From assembly GCF_923079645.1 (NCBI RefSeq), contig NZ_CAKLPY010000002.1:620001-684000 (forward strand): a stretch of 64,000 nt of DNA, read 5' to 3'. The position numbers were made by a program, and so were the translations under genes. Below, one piece after another: positions 1 through 7,883 of the stretch; position 1 is the first letter of the stretch, and each line of letters opens with the position of its first letter. This stretch comes from Emticicia aquatica. Its GTDB lineage: Bacteria > Bacteroidota > Bacteroidia > Cytophagales > Spirosomataceae. The notes beneath the pieces are model-generated. The model was not told the origin of the DNA and searched no databases. It saw nothing but the letters and a program-made list of their open reading frames with translations.

Positions 1-322
1 GCCCTGACATTACATAAGCAGCAGCCATATTGATGGCTTCTAAACCAGATGAACAAAAACGATTTACTTGTACTCCAGCTACACTTTGGGCATAACCAGC
101 CGCCAAAACAGCCGTTCGAGCAATGTCGGCTCCTTGCTCTCCAATCGGAGAAACGCAACCCATAATTACATCGTCAATGTAACTTGTATCAAGATTATTT
201 CTATTTTTTATGGCTTTTAAAACCGTTGAAAGCAAATCAACTGGTTGTATTTCGTGTAATGCACCATCAGATTTGCCACGTCCACGAGGCGTGCGAACGG
301 CATCATAAATATATGCTTCCAT
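1..322 (-). CDS. Thiolase (acetyl-CoA acyltransferase), N-terminal part only
   Basis: This gene runs off the left edge; only its first 107 codons are visible, starting at the ATG at 322-320. The protein begins MEAYIYDAVRTPRGRGKSDG, the standard thiolase N-terminus, and carries the nucleophilic cysteine in NRFCSSGLEA (Cys90), which forms the acyl-enzyme. Family knowledge: thiolases cleave 3-ketoacyl-CoA with CoA (FadA, beta-oxidation) or run the reverse condensation; the RTPRGRGKSDG form is typical of FadA-like degradative enzymes. It is transcribed leftwards from a strong-looking promoter at 378-409 with a dyad operator just downstream. The partner FadB-like gene would lie outside the window, which is inference. 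Confidence 0.9.
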   Translation of the reverse strand, partial: MEAYIYDAVRTPRGRGKSDGALHEIQPVDLLSTVLKAIKNRNNLDTSYIDDVIMGCVSPIGEQGADIARTAVLAAGYAQSVAGVQVNRFCSSGLEAINMAAAYVMSG

Positions 323-353
323 TTTGTGATTAGTAAAAAGATGAATAGAAATT

Positions 354-369
354 AGTATGCAAGCATACT
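354..369. promoter_or_regulatory. Perfect 16-bp dyad, probable repressor operator of the thiolase promoter
   Basis: The sequence AGTATGC-AA-GCATACT is a perfect inverted repeat with 7-bp arms. It sits immediately downstream of the -7 element and covers the predicted transcript start, the classic position for a dimeric repressor of the TetR or MarR class. The regulator is not in the window. Confidence 0.5.
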
Positions 370-377
370 TTATTCAA

Positions 378-409
378 CAAAACTAATCAATAGTTTGGTT
401 TGTTGCAAA
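378..409 (-). promoter_or_regulatory. Bacteroidota-type promoter for the thiolase gene
   Basis: Read on the minus strand this is TTTG, a 20-nt spacer, then TAGTTTTG, matching the Bacteroidota -33/-7 consensus (TTG, 17-23 nt, TAnnTTTG) exactly. The predicted transcript start is near 372, about 50 nt before the thiolase ATG. Confidence 0.6.
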
Positions 410-521
410 TGCTAAAAAAGCTAATTTTGCTGCAAGCTTTCAAAACAAATTTCTTCAAAGAAATATCTTTTAATCGGAAATACAGTTTTGCACGCTCGTT
501 CGTATTCTTAATATCTTTTAT

Positions 522-1706
522 ATGCTTTCTCTCTATCGTAACGCTTTTGGTGGACTTTCTCGACAAGTTTGGTTGTTGGCTTTAGTGATGCTTATCAATC
601 GAAGCGGTACAATGGTGATTGCTTTTCTAACACTATACCTGACTCAAAAACTACATTTTAGCATTATTGATGCTGGTTTTGTGATGGTTATTTATGGAAT
701 AGGTTCAATTTGTGGGACTTTTTCGGGCGGAAAATTAACCGATAAAATTGGCTATTATCCTGTACAACTATGGAGTTTATTTTTGGGAGGAATTGTTTTT
801 TTAATGCTCGTTCATGTACAAAATTATTACCTTTTTTGTGCATTAGTTTTCTTTTTGAGTGCTTTGGGAGAAGCATATCGTCCAGCAAATACTGCATCAA
901 TTGCTGATTTTAGTACACCTGAAACTTTCACCCGCTCGGTTTCTCTTATTCGTTTGGCAATAAATATTGGTTGGTCTATTGGCCCAGCTATTGGTGGATT
1001 TTTAGCATCACGAGATTATACGTTGCTTTTTTGGGCAGATGGCCTAACAAATATCGGAGCGGCTATTTTGGTCTTTTCTTTTTTACGAACAACTCGCCGA
1101 CCAAAAACTGATAGCCAAGCAATTAAACCCATCATAAATCCAAAAGACTCTGCTTTTCGTGACCGAAAATATTTGTTTTTTTTATTGCTTACAACCATGT
1201 ATGCCATTGCTTTTTTTCAACTTTTCACGATTGGCCCATTGTTTTACAAGCAAGTTTGTCAATTATCCGAAATTCAGATTGGGTATATTTTAGGACTGAA
1301 CGGCTTGGGAGTTGCATTGATTGAAATGGTATTAGTTTATAAAATTGAGGGAAAATTTGAAAAGCTTTACTTGATAAGTTTTGGTGTTGCTTTGGTGGTA
1401 ATCAATTATATCATTTTCTTATTTACACACAATTACGCTTGGCTGATTGTTGGAATTATTTTTGCCACATTCTCCGAAATTTTTGCAATGCCATTTATGA
1501 ATGCTTTCAGCATCGAACGCTCAAAACCACATAATCGAGGACAATATTCTGGACTACACGCCATGACTTGGTCGGTAGCACAAATTTCTGCCCCATTGGT
1601 TGGCACACAAACCATTGCCTATTTTGGCTTTGATGCACTTTGGTACATTCTCGGTTCTTTTGGACTTATTTCAGCATTTGGTTTTATTTGGCTGAAAAGA
1701 ATTTAA
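522..1706 (+). CDS. MFS transporter, MdtH-like drug/metabolite exporter
   Basis: This 394-aa integral membrane protein has about 12 hydrophobic segments. It contains the MFS loop 2-3 signature around residues 66-76 (FSGGKLTDKIG, matching G-x-L-x-D-R/K-x-G). The N-terminal half also has EAYRPANTASIADF, typical of the MdtH/YceL branch of drug:H+ antiporters. It would export small molecules across the inner membrane using the proton gradient; the substrate cannot be read from sequence. It is divergent from the thiolase and followed by a long hairpin terminator, so it is probably a single-gene unit. The start is the ATG just before the first membrane segment. Confidence 0.8.
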   Translation: MLSLYRNAFGGLSRQVWLLALVMLINRSGTMVIAFLTLYLTQKLHFSIIDAGFVMVIYGIGSICGTFSGGKLTDKIGYYPVQLWSLFLGGIVFLMLVHVQNYYLFCALVFFLSALGEAYRPANTASIADFSTPETFTRSVSLIRLAINIGWSIGPAIGGFLASRDYTLLFWADGLTNIGAAILVFSFLRTTRRPKTDSQAIKPIINPKDSAFRDRKYLFFLLLTTMYAIAFFQLFTIGPLFYKQVCQLSEIQIGYILGLNGLGVALIEMVLVYKIEGKFEKLYLISFGVALVVINYIIFLFTHNYAWLIVGIIFATFSEIFAMPFMNAFSIERSKPHNRGQYSGLHAMTWSVAQISAPLVGTQTIAYFGFDALWYILGSFGLISAFGFIWLKRI

Positions 1707-1757
1707 GTCCTTCTAAAGTACCTTGAAAACCCATTTTTGGTATTTTCCACACCTCAA

Positions 1758-1807
1758 TCAATTTCATCAAAAATTTGATTCTTTTCTCAAATTTTTGATG
1801 AAATTGA
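1758..1807 (+). terminator. Perfect 21-bp inverted repeat, likely terminator
   Basis: Arms 1758-1778 and 1787-1807 are exact reverse complements with an 8-nt loop (TTCTTTTC). The stem is AT-rich and no clear U-run follows, so termination is likely but not certain. It lies 51 nt after the MFS stop codon. Confidence 0.55.
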
Positions 1808-1885
1808 AAAATTATTTTCTACTTTTAGTTCATAATGTGGCAGATACTCTAACGCTACCACTTAATCACTTTTTATTAAACTTTA

Positions 1886-1943
1886 CACTTCAACCCTAAC
1901 TTACATTGATATTCTTGCTAAGAAAATGGTGAGGCTTGAAGTG
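1886..1943 (+). promoter_or_regulatory. Long-range inverted repeat upstream of the aminotransferase gene
   Basis: CACTTCAACCCT (1886-1897) pairs with AGGCTTGAAGTG (1932-1943) at 11 of 12 positions across a 34-nt interior. It lies 53 nt before the aminotransferase start, so it may be a leader stem-loop or a two-site operator. No known riboswitch class is recognisable. Confidence 0.3.
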
Positions 1944-1995
1944 GATTTTTAAAACATGATTCGTTAATAAATCCAACTCTTTTAAGCAGTATTTT

Positions 1996-3165
1996 ATGTT
2001 CGATAATTCGTTTGTTAAACTTGATATTTTAAAACAACGTGCTTATAATTTAAGATGGGCAACAGTACCAGAAAGTGTAATTCCACTTACTGCCGCTGAC
2101 CCTGATTTTCCGAGTGCACCCGAAATAGCTGAAGCTCTGACAAAATTTATTCAAGACCGATACCTTTGTTATGGTCCACCAGAAGGACTTCCTGATTTTA
2201 AAGAAAATGTAGCTCATTATTTTCAACAAAAAAGAAACATTTCAGCTTTGCCTGCTTTTACCTTTCCAGTTGATAGTGCGGCATTTGGCATTTCTCTGGT
2301 ATGCCAAACTTTTTTAAATCCGCTTGATGAAGCTATTATTTTTGACCCTGTTGATTTCCTTTTCCGCTATTCAGTTGAAAACGTAGGAGCAAAAGCGATT
2401 CCATTCGCTATTCCCGCAGGAACTGATATAGTTGACTTTGGACAATTAGAAACACTCATTACAGCAAAAACTCGCTTGATTTGCTTGTGTAATCCACTCA
2501 ATCCGACAGGAAAAGTTTTTACTCGCTCTGAACTTCAACAACTTGGAGCAATTGCTTGTAAATACAATTTGATTATTCTGTCTGATGAAATTTGGAGCGA
2601 TATTGTTTATCAACCTAATTCATATACAAGTATTGCTTCATTGGATGAATCAATTCGACAACAAACTGTAATAGTTACTGGTTTTAGTAAATCTTATGGA
2701 CTCGCTGGATTAAGAATTGGGGCAATTGTCGCATCAAATCAAGCACATTTTGACCAACTTTTCAAGGCGTCTTTGCATCAATCAACGGTTCATGGAGTAA
2801 ATATTCTTGGACAAATTGCGGCATCCACCGCCCTTAGCCAATGTGAATATTGGCTCAAGGATTTCGTTGTTCATTTACACAAAATGCGTCAACTTTGTGT
2901 AAATGAGTTAAATGATATGAAAGGGGTCAGTTGTATTGCTCCAGAAGGTTGCTATGTAGCTTTTGCAAATATTAAAAATACACATAAATCAAGTAAAGAA
3001 ATTCATGAGTTATTGTTTAACGAAGCCAAAGTTGCTGTCGTTCCTGGTCTCAAAGAATGGTTTGGCGATGGAGCAGATGGCTATATTAGACTTAGTTTCG
3101 CAACTTCTGATGAAATTCTTACACAAGCTTTAACTCAAATCAAATCCACTTTAAAGTTTCTATGA
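1996..3165 (+). CDS. PLP-dependent aminotransferase, MalY/PatB (cystathionine beta-lyase-like) type
   Basis: This is a 389-aa fold-type I PLP enzyme of normal family length. Visible motifs are PLTAADPDFPSAPEI near the N-terminus (the MalY/PatB substrate-loop pattern), CNPLNPTG (165-172), the PLP-phenol aspartate in LSDEIW (Asp197), the Schiff-base lysine in SKSYGLAGLRIG (Lys232), and the carboxylate-binding arginine in YIRLSFA near the C-terminus. MalY/PatB members are C-S lyases or aminotransferases; sequence alone does not decide between these. Its stop overlaps the next start as ATGA, so it is translationally coupled to the monooxygenase-DsbA fusion. That coupling suggests a joint pathway on an amino-acid or sulfur-containing substrate, which is inference. 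Confidence 0.85.
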   Translation: MFDNSFVKLDILKQRAYNLRWATVPESVIPLTAADPDFPSAPEIAEALTKFIQDRYLCYGPPEGLPDFKENVAHYFQQKRNISALPAFTFPVDSAAFGISLVCQTFLNPLDEAIIFDPVDFLFRYSVENVGAKAIPFAIPAGTDIVDFGQLETLITAKTRLICLCNPLNPTGKVFTRSELQQLGAIACKYNLIILSDEIWSDIVYQPNSYTSIASLDESIRQQTVIVTGFSKSYGLAGLRIGAIVASNQAHFDQLFKASLHQSTVHGVNILGQIAASTALSQCEYWLKDFVVHLHKMRQLCVNELNDMKGVSCIAPEGCYVAFANIKNTHKSSKEIHELLFNEAKVAVVPGLKEWFGDGADGYIRLSFATSDEILTQALTQIKSTLKFL

Positions 3166-5096
3166 AAATCGTTATTATCGGAGGAGGAGTTGCAGGCTTA
3201 ACGCTCGGACTCCTACTGCACAAAAAAAATGTTGACATTTCAATCAATGAGCGAACCACCTCACGTTCTGACCGTGGTCATGCTTTTTTGATGCACGCCG
3301 ACGGATGGTCTATTCTCAATAAACTTGGAGAAAACACATCTATTAGTCTCAAAGGTGAGCCAATTAGTACATTTAGCTTTAATAGACCGAATGGGGAAGA
3401 AATCAAAAGACTAAAGCTAAGTAATTGGAAATGTTTTAAACGCAAAGATTTGATAAAATATCTCTATGAGTTACTCCCAGCCGAAAAAATCAAAGCTGGA
3501 CGAGAATTTTCTCACTTCATTTATCAAGGCGAAAAAGCAATTGCGGTTCAATTTACCAATGGCGAGATTGAATATGGTGATATTTTTATTGGAGCTGATG
3601 GAGGAAAATCTGCCGTTCGGGAATCTATTTTAGGTGCAGTCAATTTTACCGAAATTCAAGTCAAAGAAGTCGTTGGTATTTGTAAAAATGAATCTTTGGG
3701 AACACAACAAAGACATATTTTCAAGAAATTTCAAAGCAACAAACAAGGATTAAGTTTTGGAATGATACCTGTTTCTGTTGATGAATTTGTTTGGTTTATG
3801 CAGTTTGATACTTCATTAGCTGATTGCCAATGTGGATGTAGTGCCGAGGAGTTAAAAACATTTTGCATGAATTTATTGGCCGATTTTCCACCCGAAGTAT
3901 CGGAGCTTTTAGATTCCAATGATTTTAGTAAAAGTTATATTTGGAATACCTGCGATTTTGGCGTGTTACCTACTTTTCATAAAAATAATATTGTACTCAT
4001 TGGTGACGCTGCTCATTTAGCCCTGCCATTTACGAGTGCAGGTACAACCAATGCCATCATGGATGCCCAAATCCTTTCAGAAGTTTTGTTTAAACATGAT
4101 ACTTATGTTGAAGATTTTCAAGCATTTTATAACTTACGCTTAAAACACGTAGAACAACATATTTTATTAGGAAGAGAGCTAAAAGAGTTCTTCCTTCATC
4201 CATCTGATATACATGAGGACGACGTCAAAGTGCCGCTTATTTCAAAGAAAGTACAAGTAGAAAATTCGTTTAATAAAGAAATTAATTTACAGTATTTTTC
4301 AGACCCAATTTGTTCAACTTGTTGGGTTGTTCAGCCTCTTTTAAGAAAATTAGTGTTAGAATATGGACATTATATCAATGTCGAACATCGCATGGGCGGA
4401 CTTTTGCCTTCATGGGAGAACTTTAATCGTGGCAACATAAGCAAACCCTCAGATGTAGCACCTCATTGGGAAGAAGAATGTGTTCTCTATGGAATGCCTT
4501 TAGACGGTGACATTTGGCTCGAAAATCCGCTTAATTCTTCTTATCCGCCGTCAATTGCGTTCAAAGCCGCACAGTTACAAGACGCAGATTTAGCATCCTT
4601 ATTTTTGAGAAGAATCAAAGAAATGCTTTTTATTGAAAAAATCAATATTGTTGATGTTCACTTTCTAGCAAAAGTAGCCTTCGAGATTGGCTTAGATTCG
4701 GCTCGTTTCCTTAAAGATTATGAGCATAAAGCAAAAGATTCTTTTTTAGAAGACCTCAGATTGGCCAACGAATTAAAGGTAAATACGTTACCAACGCTCA
4801 TTTTTTCCAATGCAAATCAAGAACAAATCGTTACAAAAGGGCATCAAACATATAATAAATTAGAGGATATTGTATTAAAATTAATTCCTAATGCAAAAAA
4901 GCAAAAAATTAATACAACACCCGAATATTTGTTCAATCGATTTTCAACTATGACTAACAAAGAGTATGCTATCATTACGGATACTTCCATAGAAAATAGC
5001 ACAAATACACTAAATTATTTGTTTGAAGAAGGATTTATTGATAAGTATGAAAGTAAAAATGGTGTACTTTGGAAAAGCAAGTCAATGGCCTATTAA
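3162..5096 (+). CDS. FAD-dependent monooxygenase fused to a DsbA/SpxH-like thioredoxin domain
   Basis: One uninterrupted 644-aa frame carries two enzymes. Residues 1 to about 350 are a PHBH/TetX-type flavoprotein monooxygenase: dinucleotide fold GGGVAGLTLG (7-16), the DG motif GADGGKSAVR (144-153), and the FAD-ribityl GD motif GDAAHLALP (281-289). After a linker (about 345-373), residues 374 to about 575 are a DsbA-like module with active site CSTC (384-387) and a cis-proline loop NTLPTLIF (541-548), as in FrnE and the YjbH/SpxH ClpXP adaptors. Residues 585-644 look like a small winged-helix tail. Each half normally exists as a separate protein. It follows the aminotransferase with a 4-bp ATGA overlap, and its last codons lie inside a terminator stem. 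The substrate is unknown. Confidence 0.8.
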   Translation: MKIVIIGGGVAGLTLGLLLHKKNVDISINERTTSRSDRGHAFLMHADGWSILNKLGENTSISLKGEPISTFSFNRPNGEEIKRLKLSNWKCFKRKDLIKYLYELLPAEKIKAGREFSHFIYQGEKAIAVQFTNGEIEYGDIFIGADGGKSAVRESILGAVNFTEIQVKEVVGICKNESLGTQQRHIFKKFQSNKQGLSFGMIPVSVDEFVWFMQFDTSLADCQCGCSAEELKTFCMNLLADFPPEVSELLDSNDFSKSYIWNTCDFGVLPTFHKNNIVLIGDAAHLALPFTSAGTTNAIMDAQILSEVLFKHDTYVEDFQAFYNLRLKHVEQHILLGRELKEFFLHPSDIHEDDVKVPLISKKVQVENSFNKEINLQYFSDPICSTCWVVQPLLRKLVLEYGHYINVEHRMGGLLPSWENFNRGNISKPSDVAPHWEEECVLYGMPLDGDIWLENPLNSSYPPSIAFKAAQLQDADLASLFLRRIKEMLFIEKINIVDVHFLAKVAFEIGLDSARFLKDYEHKAKDSFLEDLRLANELKVNTLPTLIFSNANQEQIVTKGHQTYNKLEDIVLKLIPNAKKQKINTTPEYLFNRFSTMTNKEYAIITDTSIENSTNTLNYLFEEGFIDKYESKNGVLWKSKSMAY

Positions 5097-5115
5097 GCCA
5101 TTGACTTGCTTTTTT
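5073..5115 (+). terminator. Terminator overlapping the 3' end of the fusion gene
   Basis: A perfect 17-bp stem (5073-5089 with 5097-5113) has a 7-nt loop and ends in a T-run reaching 5115. The last six sense codons are in the left arm and the stop codon TAA (5094-5096) is in the loop. The A-run on the left makes it usable for the convergent phyH-family gene too. Confidence 0.85.
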
Positions 5116-5116
5116 A

Positions 5117-5938
5117 TTAAAACAACACAGGATTCAGTTTTCCATCAGCAACAGTACCAATTTCTTTACTAGACAGCCATCTTTCCCAGTCGGCTGTGCG
5201 GTATTTATTCGTTGGTTCTATCACTTTTATATCTTTATCCATATAAATCATGGTCATCACTCTTCGGGCTTTGTTTGACACATTCGCCCCCGCTCGGTGG
5301 TAAGTCCAACCTGAATGAAAACTTACTTCACCCAAATCGAATGGGGCTTCATTCATCGTAAACTGCTTTAAAGTTTCGCTCAAAATCGCTTCAGATTCAT
5401 CTGAAATTTCTTTATCACGACCAATTTCTACATCTTGGCTTTTTTCAGCAAACGCCAACGGTCCCATTTCCATTGGAGTTGCTTGCAAAGGAATCCAAGC
5501 CGTTATCGTATTACCATTTGACAATGGCCAATAAAATTGGTCAGCATGAAAAGGTGTAATCCCACCAGATGGTTCTTTATAAAGAGCTTGGTCATGGTAC
5601 AATCTTACTCCAGAAACACCCATAAGTTCTGTGGCGATTTGTGCCAAACGTTTTGAAAAAACAAACTCTTTAACTTCTTCATTTTCTTCCCAAAGATTCA
5701 TTATTTGCAAAAAGGCTTTTTCGTAAGTAGTGCGTTCCTCCATCGGTTTGGTTAATTTATTTAATTTAAAAACCAAATCCGTAATCAGTTCTCCATAATA
5801 CTCAATAACCTCGGCTGAAAGCACATTTTTCAGCTTTATATAGCCATATTCTTGGTAAAAAGCGATATTTTCATTTGAAAGCAGATACGGTTTGTTCAAT
5901 TCTGCTAAAAGTGAAGCTTTGTCAATTGTTACTGTCAT
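5117..5938 (-). CDS. Phytanoyl-CoA dioxygenase (PhyH) family protein
   Basis: This 273-aa protein is an Fe(II)/2-oxoglutarate dioxygenase of the PhyH/ectoine-hydroxylase group. The metal ligands are visible: HAD at 131-133 and the distal histidine in SFHSGWTYHRAG (His214), with Arg225 or Arg226 placed to bind 2-oxoglutarate. The WIPL and MGPLAFAEKSQ segments are also typical of PhyH proteins. Such enzymes hydroxylate small molecules using O2; the substrate is not predictable here. It is divergent from an AraC-type regulator across 148 bp that holds a dyad, so local control by that regulator is likely. It converges on the monooxygenase fusion gene and shares its terminator. Confidence 0.85.
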   Translation of the reverse strand: MTVTIDKASLLAELNKPYLLSNENIAFYQEYGYIKLKNVLSAEVIEYYGELITDLVFKLNKLTKPMEERTTYEKAFLQIMNLWEENEEVKEFVFSKRLAQIATELMGVSGVRLYHDQALYKEPSGGITPFHADQFYWPLSNGNTITAWIPLQATPMEMGPLAFAEKSQDVEIGRDKEISDESEAILSETLKQFTMNEAPFDLGEVSFHSGWTYHRAGANVSNKARRVMTMIYMDKDIKVIEPTNKYRTADWERWLSSKEIGTVADGKLNPVLF

Positions 5939-6001
5939 GGTTAAATATGTTTTTAATTTTGCTTTTAATTACATGACAAAGGTCAATAAATTTATTATCA
6001 A

Positions 6002-6020
6002 GAAAATACTTCGTATTTTC
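6002..6020. promoter_or_regulatory. Dyad between the divergent phyH-family and araC-type genes
   Basis: GAAAATAC-TTC-GTATTTTC is a perfect 8-bp inverted repeat with a 3-nt centre, about 64 nt from one start codon and 67 nt from the other. It is a candidate operator in the shared control region. AraC proteins more often use direct repeats, which weakens the link to the neighbouring regulator. Confidence 0.35.
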
Positions 6021-6086
6021 CAATTTATGTATTATTTTAACATAAATATTGTAATATATTAGAATTTAAGATAATAATAAGGATAA

Positions 6087-6929
6087 ATGAAAGCGTTTTA
6101 TGAAAAAATCCCAAACAAAGACGATGTTTCATTTTTGGCAAGAAAAATAAGCGTTCAAAATTTTGATGCTCCATTACATTTTCATCCAGAATACGAACTA
6201 ACCTTGATTTTATGTGGAAATGGCAAACGATTTGTAGGCGATAGCGTAGAAAATTTTGACTATGGCGATTTGGTTTTACTTGGTTCAAATTTGCCACATT
6301 TTTGGCGAACCGACAAAGCTTTACAGGAAAAAAATACCATCTCTGAAGCAATTGTAGTGCAATTTTCAACAGATTTTGTAAACAACATCTTAGAGAAACT
6401 ACCTGAATGTAAATTGATAATTTCAATGCTCAATTTGGCAAAATCGGGTATTAAATTTTCTGATTCGCTTACTATACTTTTTGAAAAATTGATTACCGAG
6501 AATGGGACAAAACGACTTTTATTATTGATTGAAATACTAGAAAAACTTTCTCAATCAACTAATTATCAAACACTTGCGAGTAAAAACTTCAATATAAAAC
6601 CTGATGATTCAGAAAATGAGCGGATGAGAAAAATCTTAGAATTTACGCTTGATAATTTCCAAAATGAGATTACAATTCGTGAAATGGCCGATTTAGCAAA
6701 TTTGACTGTTCCGTCTTTTTGTAGGTATTTTAAATCTCGAACCCGCAAAACATTCATAGATTATCTCAATGAAATTAGGGTAAGTCATGCACGTAAATTA
6801 CTGATTAACAGCGAATTAGGAATTAGTCAGATTGGATTAGAATGTGGTTTTCAGAATCTTTCCAATTTCCATCGGATTTTCAAAAACCAAGTAGGAATTA
6901 CACCTTTAGCCTATCGAAAGCACTTCTAA
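6087..6929 (+). CDS. AraC-family transcriptional regulator with cupin sensor domain
   Basis: This 280-aa regulator has an N-terminal cupin domain (about 1-150) with the H-x-H-x-E pattern HFHPEYEL (31-38) and a later histidine in NLPHFWR, as seen in ligand-sensing AraC proteins. The C-terminal AraC double helix-turn-helix spans about 178-280, including IREMADLANLTVPSFCRYFK and the second-helix signature ending in FHRIFKNQVGITPLAYRKHF. It is divergent from the PhyH dioxygenase and is the obvious candidate to control it in response to a small molecule, probably a sugar or the dioxygenase substrate. Its stop codon overlaps that of the convergent TPR gene by two bases. Confidence 0.9.
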   Translation: MKAFYEKIPNKDDVSFLARKISVQNFDAPLHFHPEYELTLILCGNGKRFVGDSVENFDYGDLVLLGSNLPHFWRTDKALQEKNTISEAIVVQFSTDFVNNILEKLPECKLIISMLNLAKSGIKFSDSLTILFEKLITENGTKRLLLLIEILEKLSQSTNYQTLASKNFNIKPDDSENERMRKILEFTLDNFQNEITIREMADLANLTVPSFCRYFKSRTRKTFIDYLNEIRVSHARKLLINSELGISQIGLECGFQNLSNFHRIFKNQVGITPLAYRKHF

Positions 6930-7756
6930 TTTTTCTTTTTAAAAATACCTCTTGGGTCTTCTTTTTTTGCTAAAAGCCCTTCTAAAATTTCAACACTAGC
7001 ATTATCTGGGTCAAGTTCATACCCTTGATGAAATCTTTCCCAAGCCTCGTCTATTTCGTCATTAAGTAGTTTTGCCAACGATAATTGCATAAGTGCATTG
7101 GCCGATTCGGGTTGTTTGATGAGGGCTTTGGTCAGTAATTCAAAAGCTTTTTTTAAATCGTCTTTTTCGGCATCAACCGTGAAACACTTTATATAAACCG
7201 TAGAAAGGTCAACAATTAGCGTAACATTATCATCATCGTCAATTTCAAGGCCACGTTTCATTAAGTCGATTGCTTGGGCATATTTTTCATTTTGATATGC
7301 AATTACGCCCAAACCCCAAAATGCCTCAGCGTTTTCATCATCGAGCAAGTAAGCCAAATTGAAACGATAAGTAGCTGTATCTTTTTGTCCTTCACTCAAA
7401 TATTCCCAAGCACGGGCAGTAAAAAACTCACTTGCTTCACTACGATTTTTAAAATTTAAGTCGCAAACTTTCAAGAACTCTTCGTCAGTTGCTTTTTGGC
7501 TATCTGTTTTGTCGAATTCACCAAAAAGAGGCAATAAATGAATATTTACTCCTTTAGGAGCAAATCGTTTTTTGGCAACTTGGGTTTGAGTGTCTTGTGC
7601 TGGAGCGAAAGCCTTCGTATTTGAGTTATTCAACAAATTTTTTGATGGCGAAGAAAAGCTATTAAGATTGGCACTCTGCGAACGAAAAACGGCTTGTTGA
7701 GCCATTAAATCGGCAGAAAAAAGAACACACAAACTCGATAATAATATAAATCTCAT
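6926..7756 (-). CDS. Secreted tetratricopeptide-repeat protein
   Basis: The frame extends to 7783, but the ATG at 7756 gives a clean signal peptide (MRFILLSSLCVLFSADLMAQ) and is preferred; the mature protein is about 255 aa. After a low-complexity Ser/Asn/Gln-rich stretch, the region about 120-265 contains TPR-like helical pairs, for example NAEAFWGLGVIAYQNEKYAQ and SANALMQLSLAKLLNDEIDE. TPR proteins act as protein-protein scaffolds; no partner is indicated by context. Its stop overlaps that of araC, so transcription of the two genes collides head-on. No enzymatic motif is visible and the specific function is unknown. Confidence 0.75.
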   Translation of the reverse strand: MRFILLSSLCVLFSADLMAQQAVFRSQSANLNSFSSPSKNLLNNSNTKAFAPAQDTQTQVAKKRFAPKGVNIHLLPLFGEFDKTDSQKATDEEFLKVCDLNFKNRSEASEFFTARAWEYLSEGQKDTATYRFNLAYLLDDENAEAFWGLGVIAYQNEKYAQAIDLMKRGLEIDDDDNVTLIVDLSTVYIKCFTVDAEKDDLKKAFELLTKALIKQPESANALMQLSLAKLLNDEIDEAWERFHQGYELDPDNASVEILEGLLAKKEDPRGIFKKKN

Positions 7757-7820
7757 TAGCAATTTTAGCAGATACTCACACAAATAACGACATCTATTTC
7801 AAATTTATTAGCTTTTTCTC

Positions 7821-7874
7821 AAAAATTTTAGTGATAGTTTATAAAGATTTTAATTTCATAAACCATCACCAAAA
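7821..7874 (-). terminator. Terminator of the DEAD-box helicase gene
   Basis: Arms 7858-7874 and 7826-7842 pair over 17 positions in minus-strand RNA, using two G-U wobbles; on the plus strand the same positions would be A-C mismatches. A short U-run (complement of 7821-7825) follows the stem. This strand asymmetry supports termination of the leftward helicase transcript. Confidence 0.65.
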
Positions 7875-7883
7875 TTTAAAATA

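Noticed and set aside
6037..6426. 129-aa open frame antisense to the AraC-type gene
   Set aside because: It overlaps the cupin domain of a well supported regulator gene and has no recognisable protein features.
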